Origin: Hyphomicrobiaceae bacterium
GTDB taxonomy: Bacteria; Pseudomonadota; Alphaproteobacteria; Rhizobiales; Hyphomicrobiaceae
NCBI GenBank assembly: GCA_021775735.1
Contig: JAJFHG010000041.1
Coordinates: 168,511 to 232,510, forward strand
Reading direction: 5' to 3'
Length of the DNA stretch: 64,000 nt
In this document: positions 45,501 to 55,174 of the stretch, piece by piece
Layout of the letters: each line of letters opens with the position of its first letter
How positions within the stretch are numbered: position 1 is the stretch's first letter
The notes under the pieces: generated by a model
The model's input: the letters and a program-made list of their open reading frames with translations, nothing else
What the model was told of the DNA's origin: nothing
The model's database searches: none
Position numbers and translations under genes: made by a program

Positions 45501-46700
45501 GTGCACACGACGCAGCCCACCATATTGCAAATCGTCCCAGAACTCGACACAGGAGGTGCCGAGCTATCCACGATTGAAATTGCAAGCGCCATCGTAGATG
45601 CCGGAGGGCGCGCTCTGGTCGTCTCAGAAGGTGGCCGTATGGCGTCTCGCGTCGAAGCAGCTGGCGGGGAATTTATTCCATTTGCTGCCGCGACAAAGAA
45701 CCCGGTCCGTATCCTACACAATGCCCGCAAACTCCGACGCCTCATCGCCGATGAGCATGTTGATCTGGTTCATGCCCGGTCCCGCGCTCCTGCCTGGAGC
45801 AGTTACCTCGCGGTCAAAAATTCGAAAATAGCTTTTGTCACCACATATCACGGTGCCTATAGCGAGAAGAGCTTACTGAAGAAGCGCTACAACCAAGTGA
45901 TGGCATCAGGTCAAATCACCATCGCGAATTCAAAATACACCGCTGACTTGATTCAAAGCCGCTATGGCACGCCAGATAAGCAGTTACGCGTCATCTACCG
46001 CGGGTTGGATGGCACTCAGTTCGACCCGAGTGCGATTACGGACGAACGCCGCGCCCAACTGCGAACGGCGTGGAACATTGATCCTAATCAACGGGTGATC
46101 TTGCTGGTTGCCCGCCTTAGTCCAATCAAAGGCCAGATGGTTGTTGTTGATGCAGTAGCTGAGCTTGCTTCAAGCGGCCTATTGGACAATTCGGTTGTGA
46201 TTTTTGCAGGCGATGCCCAGGGGCGTGAGGGCTATGTCCAGCTGCTTGAACAACGCATTGCGCACCATGGACTTGAGAACAAGATCCGCATGGTCGGCCA
46301 TGTCGAAGATGTACCAGCGGCACTTAGTCTGACGCACACGGCGCTATTTGCATCCACAAAACCAGAGACCTTTGGCCGGACGGCAATTGAAGCACAAGCC
46401 ATGGCCTGCCCCGTCATTGCCACAAATATCGGTGCACCCCCGGAAACGGTGCGCGCAACACCCCATGTCAGTGCGGATGAGGTAACCGGTTGGTTGGTGC
46501 CGCCAGGAGATCCTGAGAGCTTCGCTGCGGCCATGACAGAGGCTCTAGGCCTTACCGAAGCTGAACGCACCGCGCTTGGCCAGCGCGCCCGCCAGCATGT
46601 GCTGAAAAATTTCTCCCTCGACACGATGCGCCAGCAAACCCTGGACGTTTACGACACGGTGCTCGGCACTTCACTAAGCAAATCGCGCGCTGCACGCTAA
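45501..46700 (+). CDS. Glycosyltransferase family 4 protein
   Basis: A 399-residue GT-B fold glycosyltransferase. The N-terminal domain has 'PELDTGGAELSTIEIASAIVDAGGRALV', and the C-terminal domain has 'ILLVARLSPIKGQMVVVDAVAEL' and the donor-binding 'ALFASTKPETFGRTAIEAQAMACPVIATNIGAPPETV' (E-x7-E retaining motif). It probably adds a sugar to a lipopolysaccharide or exopolysaccharide precursor, but the acceptor is unknown. The start is GTG with AAGG 9 nt ahead. It sits alone ahead of infC. Confidence 0.92.
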   Translation: MHTTQPTILQIVPELDTGGAELSTIEIASAIVDAGGRALVVSEGGRMASRVEAAGGEFIPFAAATKNPVRILHNARKLRRLIADEHVDLVHARSRAPAWSSYLAVKNSKIAFVTTYHGAYSEKSLLKKRYNQVMASGQITIANSKYTADLIQSRYGTPDKQLRVIYRGLDGTQFDPSAITDERRAQLRTAWNIDPNQRVILLVARLSPIKGQMVVVDAVAELASSGLLDNSVVIFAGDAQGREGYVQLLEQRIAHHGLENKIRMVGHVEDVPAALSLTHTALFASTKPETFGRTAIEAQAMACPVIATNIGAPPETVRATPHVSADEVTGWLVPPGDPESFAAAMTEALGLTEAERTALGQRARQHVLKNFSLDTMRQQTLDVYDTVLGTSLSKSRAAR

Positions 46701-46909
46701 GGACAGCCAAGGTTTGATCACTCAGTCACTTGGCGTGGCCTGAATGCCCCATTTGCCTAGGTAAAACGGCCTATATCGAGCCCGTTCGGCCTTGACTTGC
46801 AAGGCTTTCTTATCAATGCTGCGGACAACTTTGACGGTGTCACAACTCTTTTCGGATGGGACATCGGCGAAGCTACCTTGTCCCTTGAAGTAACTTATGG
46901 AGGATCGAC

Positions 46910-47449
46910 ATCCGCAGACCTATGCGAGGCGCACCCAGTCGGGAACCGCCCGGCCCAAGGATGAATGAAACTATCCAGGCCCCTGAAGTCCGTTTGATTA
47001 TTGAGAACGGCGACAACATTGGAACCGTCAGTCTTGAGGATGCGCTAGAACGCGCCAACGAGGCAGGACTCGACTTGGTCGAGGTTTCGCCTGATGCAAA
47101 TCCACCGGTTTGCAAGATCCTCGATTACGGAAAATACAAATTCCAAGAACGTAAAAAAGCAGCTGCTGCACGTAAATCTCAGAAAACCGTTGAGGTCAAA
47201 GAGATCAAGATGCGCCCTGGCATCGATACGCATGACTACGACGTAAAGATGCGCGCCATACGCCGGTTCTTTGAAGATGGTGACAAAGTCAAAGTCACCT
47301 TGCGCTTTCGCGGTCGTGAAATGGCCCACCAACACCTGGGCTGGGATGTTCTCAATCGTGTCAAAGCCGACACCTTAGAAATTGCCAAAATCGAGCTTGA
47401 GCCAAAATTTGAAGGTCGGCAGATGATCATGGTTTTGGCACCGAAATAA
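46910..47449 (+). CDS. infC: Translation initiation factor IF-3
   Basis: Binds the 30S subunit, prevents premature 50S joining and proofreads start codons. The N-domain ('[53 protein letters not shown]') and C-domain ('[41 protein letters not shown]') are complete. An ATG at 46922 gives 175 residues, but its upstream spacing is poor. A perfect GGAGG at 46899-46903 lies 6 nt before an in-frame ATC at 46910, and starting there adds 'IRRP', matching the usual alphaproteobacterial N terminus. A non-AUG infC start is known in E. coli (AUU) as a device for autoregulation. Confidence 0.95.
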   Translation: MRRPMRGAPSREPPGPRMNETIQAPEVRLIIENGDNIGTVSLEDALERANEAGLDLVEVSPDANPPVCKILDYGKYKFQERKKAAAARKSQKTVEVKEIKMRPGIDTHDYDVKMRAIRRFFEDGDKVKVTLRFRGREMAHQHLGWDVLNRVKADTLEIAKIELEPKFEGRQMIMVLAPK

Positions 47450-47628
47450 GCCAAGGGCGAGATTATCGATTGGCACATCAAACAACAGGGGCGATGGCGC
47501 AACCGCGTTGTCGTCCTTTTTCTTACACACCAATCGAAACAGACTAAGAACGCGTGCATGTTGATAAATTGTAGGAAACCGCAAAAGTAACCCACGTTAA
47601 ACTCAATGCCTTGGAACCGTGACCGGCG

Positions 47629-48585
47629 ATGACCAAAATGCAAACTCAACAGCTTCGCCCGTTTGACGCCATCATGCTTGATGTAGGCGACAAACACTGG
47701 CTGTACGTTGAACAGGTTGGAAATGCTGCTGGTATTCCTGCTTTGTTTCTCCACGGCGGACCAGGCAGCGGCGCACAACACAGTCATCGCAACATCTTTG
47801 ATCCAGACCGGTTTCATACAATTTTGTTTGATCAACGCGGTGCTGGACGCAGCCACCCCTACCTATCATTGGACCACAATGATACGGACCGGCTGATCCA
47901 GGACATCGAAAAAATTCGCACACACTTTGGCTTCGAGAAGTGGTTGCTTGTTGGCGGGTCGTGGGGATCAACGCTAGCGCTGGCCTACGCTCAAGCTCAC
48001 CCAAACCGCGTCTCAGGTCTTGTTCTGCGCGCTGTATTTTTGGGCACCGAGGCAGAAGTCAAATGGGCGTTTGAAGATGGACCCCGCCGTTTCCGACCAG
48101 ACGCCTATGCAGACTTTGTCTCCGCCCTACCGGAGGCGGACCGACAGCAACCCACCCAAGCCTATATCAATCTCTTGCTTGATCCAGATCCTGTCATTCA
48201 CAAACCCGCTGCTGATATTTGGCACAGGTACGAACGCACACTTTCTGAGTTGCAACCCGCCACACCGACGCATTCAACTGCGGCCCCAGCTCCCGACGCG
48301 CGCACCAAACCAACACCAATTATGGAAGCGCATTACATCCGAAATCGGTTTTTTCTGAAACCTAATCAACTGTTAGATGGCATGACGCTCTTGAGCGATA
48401 TTCCAGGTGCCATAATACAGGGGCGGTATGATTTATTGTGTCCGCCTCAAGCCGCTTTTGACATTGCGCAGCGCTGGCCGGGATGCGAACTCACATTAAT
48501 CGATGCCGCCGGCCATGCCATGACCGATCCGGGCGTTGCACCAGCGATGCAGTTGGCACTGACAAAACTCAGCAAAGATCTGTAA
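47629..48585 (+). CDS. pip: Prolyl aminopeptidase (proline iminopeptidase)
   Basis: A 318-residue alpha/beta-hydrolase that releases N-terminal proline. 'FLHGGPGSGAQ' forms the oxyanion loop, 'DQRGAGRS' is the family motif, 'LVGGSWGSTLALAYAQAHP' holds the nucleophile Ser, and 'YDLLCPP' (acid) and 'AAGHAM' (His) complete the triad. The length is typical. Two ATG codons 9 bp apart are possible starts. It converges with the GH3 gene, 26 bp away. Confidence 0.94.
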   Translation: MTKMQTQQLRPFDAIMLDVGDKHWLYVEQVGNAAGIPALFLHGGPGSGAQHSHRNIFDPDRFHTILFDQRGAGRSHPYLSLDHNDTDRLIQDIEKIRTHFGFEKWLLVGGSWGSTLALAYAQAHPNRVSGLVLRAVFLGTEAEVKWAFEDGPRRFRPDAYADFVSALPEADRQQPTQAYINLLLDPDPVIHKPAADIWHRYERTLSELQPATPTHSTAAPAPDARTKPTPIMEAHYIRNRFFLKPNQLLDGMTLLSDIPGAIIQGRYDLLCPPQAAFDIAQRWPGCELTLIDAAGHAMTDPGVAPAMQLALTKLSKDL

Positions 48586-48611
48586 TCTAATTAGGTGCGT
48601 AAACAAAAACG

Positions 48612-49871
48612 CTAACGCGCAGATGCCGTGTCGGTATATTGGCGTGCGCGCGCAGCCGCTTTGATACGGCGCATCATGTCGTGCTTAAGTTTTTTAATAC
48701 GCCGGTAAGATTGTTCAATACGCGCTCGCGATATACGACCCTTCTTGACGCCTTTTTTTATAATGCGATGCACGAGGCGCGGCGTGTGATATTTCTTCGT
48801 TGCGTTAGAATAGAGGATGATATCATTGCCCGCATTGACCGCTTTAACAGTGAGGTGGGATCGCTTAAAGCGACGCTTGACAGACCCCATTTCCAAATCG
48901 TCGGTCACGACAAGACCTTTAAAATTTAGTCCAACGCGCAATTCATCTTCGATCGCCAGCTTCGAAAGGGATGCGGGGAGTTTTTCCTTGCCGCCGTACT
49001 TGGGATGGAACAGGTGCCCCACCATGACAAAATCTGGCGCTTTATCATCTGCAAGCAAACGATAGGGTTCAAGCTCGACCGGATCCCATGTCTTGCTGAG
49101 GTCGACAAAGCGACGGTGGCTATCTGTCCTACTCGAACCATGTCCGGGAAAATGCTTGGCAACGCTCAACACACCCTGATCGCGATGCGCCTGAATAAAA
49201 GCCGAGGCAAAGTCAACAACCTGTTTTGGGTCCGTGCCATAGGACCGACCTTTGCGTGAAATGATCGGATTGCGTTTGTTGATGGCCAGATCAACAACAG
49301 GGCCAAAGTTCATGTTGATACCAACATCTGCCACCTCCTTGGCCATCTCATCGTAGATTGCGCGGGCCTGCTCAACTGATTTCTTGCGCACGATCAACTC
49401 TGCGCCGGGTATTGTCTGGAAGCCGCGTTTCTTGTTGAGGCGTTGCACCGCCCCACCCTCCTGATCGATGGCTATAAAGGGCGGTAGTCCGGGGCGTGCT
49501 GACAGAAAAAGATCTGTCAGTTTGCGCAATTGTTTTTTATTTCTGACATTACGCGCCATGATAATGACGCCCCCAATAGTCCCGTCTTTAATGAGCTTTG
49601 CGATGTTTTGCACGGTTTTGGTTTTGGGCTTCGTGCCATGAAAACCAACCATCACCATCTGACCAATCATCTGATCAAGATCGACTGCCTCATACACAAC
49701 AGGATGGGGCAGTCTTTCTTCACGGCTAACATTTGCCTCTAAAGCCGTTAACTGCGTCATCCCCTGAGCTGCCTGCTCATCACGTGATTGCGCAACACTA
49801 CCGACCGAAAGCGCGACGGTGATTATAGCAACGTGCGCTATGCGTTTGAAAAGCTGTGGTTTGAGGATCAT
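48612..49871 (-). CDS. Glycoside hydrolase family 3 N-terminal domain protein (NagZ-like), exported
   Basis: A 419-residue GH3 enzyme. The motif 'VAKHFPGHGSSRTDSHRR' carries the Lys-His/Asp-His pattern of beta-N-acetylhexosaminidases (NagZ: KHFPGHG, with the His acting as acid/base), and 'VVTDDLEMGSV' supplies the nucleophile Asp. An N-terminal hydrophobic signal ('RIAHVAIITVALSVGSVAQS') means it is exported, unlike the cytosolic NagZ of E. coli. It likely trims GlcNAc from peptidoglycan fragments or other glycans. The C-terminal tail is strongly basic. The start may be the GTG two codons earlier. Confidence 0.88.
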   Translation of the reverse strand: MILKPQLFKRIAHVAIITVALSVGSVAQSRDEQAAQGMTQLTALEANVSREERLPHPVVYEAVDLDQMIGQMVMVGFHGTKPKTKTVQNIAKLIKDGTIGGVIIMARNVRNKKQLRKLTDLFLSARPGLPPFIAIDQEGGAVQRLNKKRGFQTIPGAELIVRKKSVEQARAIYDEMAKEVADVGINMNFGPVVDLAINKRNPIISRKGRSYGTDPKQVVDFASAFIQAHRDQGVLSVAKHFPGHGSSRTDSHRRFVDLSKTWDPVELEPYRLLADDKAPDFVMVGHLFHPKYGGKEKLPASLSKLAIEDELRVGLNFKGLVVTDDLEMGSVKRRFKRSHLTVKAVNAGNDIILYSNATKKYHTPRLVHRIIKKGVKKGRISRARIEQSYRRIKKLKHDMMRRIKAAARARQYTDTASAR

Positions 49872-50206
49872 GCCCACTGGTCCGCGGCTGTTGTCTTTTG
49901 ATCTTACGCAAGGTGATACTAGTATGCGCTAGAAAGGTCTGAACGCCACAACACTTCATAGACAGGGTATATGAGTTAACGATGGCATAGCACGCTTTAT
50001 TAATTAAACAAGGATCACAGCACCTTAAGCATGTGAAAGGCCCAATTTTAGGAAGCTTTAGAAGCGTCACAGCCATATGCAGCACGTTCAGTAGCGTCGC
50101 TTCATTATGCATCAAACATCGTCCAGTTAAGTTGACTTGCACATCAGCCTTTACAAATCTTGGCTAAAGATTGCCCGTCTCTCTCTGTAAATGAAAAAAC
50201 TCCGCC
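49872..50206. other. Gap between the GH3 gene and the following hypothetical gene
   Basis: It is about 335 bp without a gene and contains both divergent promoters. No repeats or RNA features were recognised. Confidence 0.4.
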
Positions 50207-51070
50207 ATGACCGCACCCTTCCGTTGGAGCCTCGCCAAACGCGAACAACTTGGTAGCCTGATTGGTCAACAGCCAATACCTAACCAAGACGAACATCATT
50301 TCTTACCGGACCTCAGAGCGACTGCTGCACGCATTATTGCTCTTTCGGATGATGCACACCTCGTTTTCATTGGCCGCACACCTGAAAATTTTTATGATTA
50401 CCTGTCAGGTGTATTCAATGATGTCGATGACGCACCGAACCTCTATCTGATTCCGTTTTCAATGCGGTGGGCAGGCAATCGTGGCATCGAAGCCATTGCG
50501 CAGGCCAAACGTGATGGGCTTCTGGATGCCCTAACGGCACTTGGCGTTGATCCTCACACGATAGCGCGTAGTGCGCGACCGTTTGCTCTTGTCGACTATG
50601 TAGCGGAGGGTGGGACGATGGAAAACTTTATCAAACTTCTACATCGCACCACGCAAGAAACAACCAAGGATTGGCCAGCCGTTGCGCGCAAACTCCGCAT
50701 CATCGGGTTGCGAACCCAAACACACAACTCACCCAACACCTGGCGGTGGCAGCAACATCAAGACTGGTTGGACTTGATCCCAAATATCACAATTAAAAAT
50801 GTATCTGCGCCGGCTGGTTTTTTAGGTCACATCGCTAACCAGCAAGACAAAGTCACACAAGCTCATTATGAAGATCGCTGGGCACAGCCTATCAATCACG
50901 CCGAGCAGCCGACCCAGTCTCAACGTCAAGCTTTGGCCTATGCGGCTCATCTATACGACCTTGGGAGACTTCGTGACGAACGCCGTGCTCTGGCAAAATT
51001 AATCGCCCGTGAGCCACAGATGAACCAAACAGCGACCCGCGCACTCGTGCTGCGTCTCAAAGGAACGTGA
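50207..51070 (+). CDS. Hypothetical protein with a phosphoribosyltransferase-like motif
   Basis: A 287-residue protein I do not recognise as a whole. 'AHLVFIGRTPENFYDYLSGVF' is a hydrophobic strand plus loop near residue 50. 'FALVDYVAEGGTMENFIKLLH' near residue 125 has the strand-acidic-loop-GGT pattern of a PRPP-binding site, though the second acidic residue is Tyr. It could be a divergent type I phosphoribosyltransferase-like fold. There is no membrane segment or signal peptide. The ATG at 50207 has no strong ribosome-binding site. It stands alone ahead of the convergent porin gene. Confidence 0.6.
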   Translation: MTAPFRWSLAKREQLGSLIGQQPIPNQDEHHFLPDLRATAARIIALSDDAHLVFIGRTPENFYDYLSGVFNDVDDAPNLYLIPFSMRWAGNRGIEAIAQAKRDGLLDALTALGVDPHTIARSARPFALVDYVAEGGTMENFIKLLHRTTQETTKDWPAVARKLRIIGLRTQTHNSPNTWRWQQHQDWLDLIPNITIKNVSAPAGFLGHIANQQDKVTQAHYEDRWAQPINHAEQPTQSQRQALAYAAHLYDLGRLRDERRALAKLIAREPQMNQTATRALVLRLKGT

Positions 51071-51168
51071 AAAAAATGTTCAGTATTTTGGATTCAACAA
51101 CCAGCCTCGGCGGGCCATGATAAATCGCACGATCAGCACGATTGACAGTCAACCTTGGCTAACACGCC

Positions 51169-52476
51169 CTAGTAATTTTCGAATGGCTGAAATTTCGTTT
51201 TGTAACCGAGGCCAAAAATTACTTTTGTGACATCACTTCTGAACTGATCCGCGCTATAGTCAGCATACTTTGCCTCGGCATAAAAACCACGCCCTAAAGG
51301 CATCTTCGCATACATATCAAATTCATGTCCGTAATGAATGCTTCCAACATCCGATGAAAAGTCGTGATAGCGAGCTTTCAACAAAAGACCATTGAGAAAA
51401 TGCAGGGGTCCGCTGACGCCTTTGAGTTTATACGTGACATCAACATACCAGTCTTCGATGCCGGTTCCCGGTGTTACGAGAAACACATCCGCAAAGCCAT
51501 TGAATTTGTGCAGGGTTGCCAGTGGGGTTGCGAACGCCACTTGACCGGCATCGCTTCCTAAAAGTTCGTATCCGCCTGTGATGGTTACACCAAACACAGA
51601 AACGCCTGGTGCGATGTGAATATAATCAGCAGTATAGTTGTTAGGGTTGTCTCCTGTATCTGACTGATGGGCATATTCAGCATAATAATGCAGAGCTAGA
51701 CCATGAGGTCCAATCGGATACTTGCCCGATAGACTTACACCCAGTGTATTGCTCGACAGGACATCAGCATCTGAAATGTCGAGATAGAAATTATACCCTT
51801 TGAGCTTTGTGTTCTTGAGCCCTGAATACGTGACATGAAAAAGATGTGAATTAGAGGCCAAGTCACCGACAGGTGAGTCATTTGAAAATATCCGGTTGAT
51901 ATTTCCAATGTAGGCATAAAATATTTTTGTGTCGGGTATTGAGGTGTTCGTCATCGTAACACCATCATAGGTTTGGTCATTTTGGCGCCAGCCAACTGAA
52001 CCGATAAACCTTTGATTGTCTAAGTTGAGCCGGTAACGGCCACCAATGAGCGTTGTATCAGGTAGTCCCGTGTACTCGAGATAGAGCTGATTAATCTCAT
52101 TTGACTTCACATCAGCAACAACCGGGCGATTAACTCTTCCATTGAGCGTGTTGTTAAATGAATCGCGTCCCACCTCACTGACGTTTTCGTATTCGATAGC
52201 CAGCCGTGTGAAATGAAACCTTGGTGTCACAAGGCCGATGCGGCTACGCAATGTTTTGGCATGCGCATCCTTCGGGAGGTTTGCTTGATCTACGAACTCA
52301 TACCGAAAGCGTTCATCGATGATCACAGTCGTACGGTTTCCATCAGACTTCTCACCCGCGGCAGCTTGACCTGACCACGATCCAGCCATGACAAGTAATG
52401 CGATCAGAAATGAAATAATGTGCGCGCGCCATCTCGAACCTTGGGCGGAATGTGGGCTTGATTGATGTGACGTCAA
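51169..52476 (-). CDS. Outer-membrane porin of alginate-export type
   Basis: A beta-barrel outer-membrane protein of about 435 residues. The barrel region has alternating hydrophobic/aromatic strands, 'IDERFRYEFVDQANLPKDAHAKTLRSRIGLVTP', 'NEINQLYLEYTGLPDTTLIGGRYRLNLDNQRFIGSVGWRQNDQTYDGVTM' and a C-terminal strand ending in aromatic residues ('LGYKTKFQPFENY'). This pattern fits the alginate-export family. A signal peptide 'IISFLIALLVMAGSWSGQAAA' is present. The start is probably TTG 52476, with AGAAGG 9 nt ahead; the frame runs upstream to a GTG at 52608. It follows the nar operon by 361 bp on the same strand; its cargo is unknown. Confidence 0.75.
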   Translation of the reverse strand: MTSHQSSPHSAQGSRWRAHIISFLIALLVMAGSWSGQAAAGEKSDGNRTTVIIDERFRYEFVDQANLPKDAHAKTLRSRIGLVTPRFHFTRLAIEYENVSEVGRDSFNNTLNGRVNRPVVADVKSNEINQLYLEYTGLPDTTLIGGRYRLNLDNQRFIGSVGWRQNDQTYDGVTMTNTSIPDTKIFYAYIGNINRIFSNDSPVGDLASNSHLFHVTYSGLKNTKLKGYNFYLDISDADVLSSNTLGVSLSGKYPIGPHGLALHYYAEYAHQSDTGDNPNNYTADYIHIAPGVSVFGVTITGGYELLGSDAGQVAFATPLATLHKFNGFADVFLVTPGTGIEDWYVDVTYKLKGVSGPLHFLNGLLLKARYHDFSSDVGSIHYGHEFDMYAKMPLGRGFYAEAKYADYSADQFRSDVTKVIFGLGYKTKFQPFENY

Positions 52477-52836
52477 AGTAAAATGCCTTCTTTTTTCTTC
52501 ACGACTGGTGTGCACACAAAATGCAATGGGTCGATTTACATTTGCCTGCCTGAGCTGGAGATCAAATATGTTAACGGACCGCGACTCAAAACTGCACCGT
52601 CCACACACTAGGACAAGTCGACTCCCAACTCAGCACATCGGTTACGAAAAAAAACAAAATAATCCGACCTGGGTCAGCTATCGTCTCTTTCCACATTCAT
52701 TGATGCGATTACACAACAGTTCCTAGAAGCTTGCGCACGTTTAAAGCTCTATTTCCTACGTCCTGCACCGACAACTTCTCGGATCGCAGCGGCATATCCG
52801 ACGACCGCGATACCGGCTCAACGCCACTCCAATTAT
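52477..52836. other. Gap between the parvulin gene and the porin gene
   Basis: It is about 360 bp, without a convincing gene beyond the possible upstream extension of the porin frame. No terminator hairpin was recognised at the end of the nar operon. Confidence 0.35.
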
Positions 52837-53670
52837 TCAGAAGACTCTGAGATCTTGACGCGATGGCATTTCAATACCGGAGACGTTCGACTGGTCTACC
52901 AATCGCGCGATATATTGCGCACTCGCAAAGCGCTGGCTACGCTCTGAAAGAAATTCAGCGATGCGATCATGGACGGCCTCAAATGGCACAACAGATCCGT
53001 TGATTTTGCGTTCGAGGTAAATGATGTGATGTCCATACCTACTCGCAACAGGCGCAACCGATAGCTCGCCTGGCTGCATCGCCTGCATCGCATCTTCAAA
53101 CTCTGGCGTGGTTTGACCCTCAGTTAATTGACCGAGGTTGCCGCCCTGCTCAGCGGACGGGCAGTCAGAAAGCTCTTTTGCAAGTTCTCCAAAACGATGG
53201 GGATCTTTTTGAAGTTCTTGGAGCGCCGCCAAAGCGCATTTTTGTTGCTTTCCATAGGCTTCTGCATCTGCTTTTGAAGCGGAAAATAAAATGTGCGCAG
53301 CTTCATAGATATCAGGAGACCGAAACCGAGGCGTGTTCTGGTTATAGTACCTCTTACATTCGTCTTTCGTCGCTACAGGCACACTAATTTGTTCATCGAC
53401 CAACTGACGGATCAGTGACTCGTCTTCTGTTTCACGACGCCCTTGATCATCTTCAAGCGGCACAGCCGATAAGCCTAAACGGCGCGCTTCCTGGAGCAGA
53501 ACCTCTTGCACCACAAGCGCGCGCGCTGCTGCTTGCCAAGCCTTGGTCGGGGTTTCCTCTGCGTGGTTCTGCACCTCTGCTGATATCACATCATGAGAAA
53601 TCTCTTTCTCGTTGACCGTGATCGGTGTGCGCTCGGTATTTTGAACTGTAGAATGAACGACACAAGACAT
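52837..53670 (-). CDS. Peptidyl-prolyl cis-trans isomerase, parvulin (PpiC/NifM-like)
   Basis: A 277-residue protein. Residues ~120-215 read as a parvulin domain: 'YEAAHILFSASKADAEAYGKQQ', 'FGELAKELSDCPSAEQGGNLGQLTEGQTTPEFEDAMQAMQPGELS', 'YGHHIIYLERK'. The region before it is helical, and there is no signal peptide, so it is probably cytoplasmic, as NifM is. It begins 9 bp after narI and is therefore the sixth gene of the nar operon, where such parvulins recur in other nitrate reducers. It likely helps fold or assemble the nitrate reductase; that role is inferred. Confidence 0.9.
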   Translation of the reverse strand: MSCVVHSTVQNTERTPITVNEKEISHDVISAEVQNHAEETPTKAWQAAARALVVQEVLLQEARRLGLSAVPLEDDQGRRETEDESLIRQLVDEQISVPVATKDECKRYYNQNTPRFRSPDIYEAAHILFSASKADAEAYGKQQKCALAALQELQKDPHRFGELAKELSDCPSAEQGGNLGQLTEGQTTPEFEDAMQAMQPGELSVAPVASRYGHHIIYLERKINGSVVPFEAVHDRIAEFLSERSQRFASAQYIARLVDQSNVSGIEMPSRQDLRVF

Positions 53671-53679
53671 GGCGCACCC

Positions 53680-54414
53680 CTATTCTGCTGGATGAATGGG
53701 GTAGCGACCGGTTGGCGTACCCTTCCGTGCACCATTCGATCGAACAACTTGGTATCCGCGACGACCCAGATACCAAATCGGCGCGGACCAGACGTGAACC
53801 AACCGCGTAAACGGAAATACGAGAAAGATTGTCATGCCAAGGAACAGATGCGCTTTGAATATCGGATGCGCATCGGCAACAACCTGCCAGACGTCAGGTT
53901 TCACTGTGAAAATTCCTTGTGCCCATGTCATGAAACGCACCATCTCATGACCATCAAGATGACCCATCGAAACCGGAATGGTCGCCAACCCAAGAAGCAG
54001 TTGAGCAAAAAGCAAGAGTAAAACAGCGATATCAGCGAACGACGATGTCTTACGGATGCGGTCATCAAAAAGACGACGGTGTGTGAGCAATGCAATCCCA
54101 ACAAGGCACGCCAGACCGGCAAGTCCACCAACAATGATTGCCATGATTTGTTTGAAGCCATGACCAATACCAAGAGCATCAAACACCCAAATTGGCGTCA
54201 ACAGACCAATCACGTGACCAAAAAAGATGATCAATATGCCAATGTGGAAAAGGTTCGAACCCCACATCATTTGACGCCGACGCAGTAGCTGGCTTGACCC
54301 AGTCCTCCACGTATATTGTTCGCGATCAAACCGGAACCAACTTCCAACAAGAAACACAGTCAGGCAAACATAGGGATACCAACCAAAAATGAGGTGATTG
54401 ATCGTGTCGTACAT
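53680..54414 (-). CDS. narI: Respiratory nitrate reductase gamma subunit
   Basis: A 244-residue membrane cytochrome b that oxidises quinol and passes electrons through NarH to NarG. Five hydrophobic segments are seen. Heme-ligand histidines lie in 'GSNLFHIGILIIFFGHVIGLLTP' and in the C-terminal part ('DAHPIFKAHLFLGMTIFLVFPFTRLVHVWS'). The start is well supported by GAGGAG 9 nt ahead. It follows narJ by 13 bp. Confidence 0.96.
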   Translation of the reverse strand: MYDTINHLIFGWYPYVCLTVFLVGSWFRFDREQYTWRTGSSQLLRRRQMMWGSNLFHIGILIIFFGHVIGLLTPIWVFDALGIGHGFKQIMAIIVGGLAGLACLVGIALLTHRRLFDDRIRKTSSFADIAVLLLLFAQLLLGLATIPVSMGHLDGHEMVRFMTWAQGIFTVKPDVWQVVADAHPIFKAHLFLGMTIFLVFPFTRLVHVWSAPIWYLGRRGYQVVRSNGARKGTPTGRYPIHPAE

Positions 54415-54427
54415 CAGCTAAATCTCC

Positions 54428-55174
54428 TCAGTCGCGGTTTGTCGGTGTGTGCGTGAATACGGTACGTTTTGCTTCCGGCCATTCGACACCCGGCGCAGCA
54501 CGGTTTCCGGCGCGAAGTTTTGACGACAGAGTATCTTTCCCACACTCCGCCATTGCTTCTGGCCCAAACTTGACCTCTTCATCCTGCCAGGCAGCATCCA
54601 AGGCTTCTAAATCATTCGGATCCGGATCCGGTTCAGAAAGAAGGGCCTCAACAGTTTCCTTGTTTGGTTTCTGTTTTGCCAAAATTGAAAGCGCGGAAAA
54701 AACAGATGAATAGGCTGACTTACGTTTCTTGAGGCGCATCCTGATCGCCTCAAAAATATGGACGGGCTCGGCAAGCATTGAGCGGGCTTCATCAGCGGGA
54801 AGCATAGATAGAAATTCCAGGAACAAAGGAACGAAATCAGGCAACTCTTTCTTTCTTGGCTGTAAATCGTGCGTTTCATAGAGCTGTTGAAGATCAACCA
54901 TCGCCTGGCCACGATCTCGGCTCTCGCCATGTACGTGCTCGAAGAGATGCAAACTTAGTGACCGCGTCCGATCAAACAAAAGGACGTAGCGTTCCTGCAT
55001 GTCATAGAGGTCATTGGTGGCCAACTCTTCGATAATGCGATCCAGACGATCTCGGTTTTTTTCCGGAAAGCAACCTTCTTCGTCCAAAGCGGCGCGCAGT
55101 TCTGGAATTGCGGCCACCATGTCCTCAGTTGGATAACTCAGGAGCGCTGACAAGACTTTCAGTGTCTTTTTCAT
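54428..55174 (-). CDS. narJ: Nitrate reductase molybdenum cofactor assembly chaperone
   Basis: A 248-residue cytosolic chaperone that holds NarGH until the molybdenum cofactor is inserted. 'LSALLSYPTEDMVAAIPELRAAL', 'YVLLFDRTRSLSLHLFEHVHGESRDRGQAMVDL' and 'DFVPLFLEFLSML' match NarJ. The start overlaps the narH stop (TAATG), so the two are translationally coupled. The C terminus is longer and acidic ('EPDPDPNDLEALDAAWQDEEVKFG'). Confidence 0.95.
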   Translation of the reverse strand: MKKTLKVLSALLSYPTEDMVAAIPELRAALDEEGCFPEKNRDRLDRIIEELATNDLYDMQERYVLLFDRTRSLSLHLFEHVHGESRDRGQAMVDLQQLYETHDLQPRKKELPDFVPLFLEFLSMLPADEARSMLAEPVHIFEAIRMRLKKRKSAYSSVFSALSILAKQKPNKETVEALLSEPDPDPNDLEALDAAWQDEEVKFGPEAMAECGKDTLSSKLRAGNRAAPGVEWPEAKRTVFTHTPTNRD

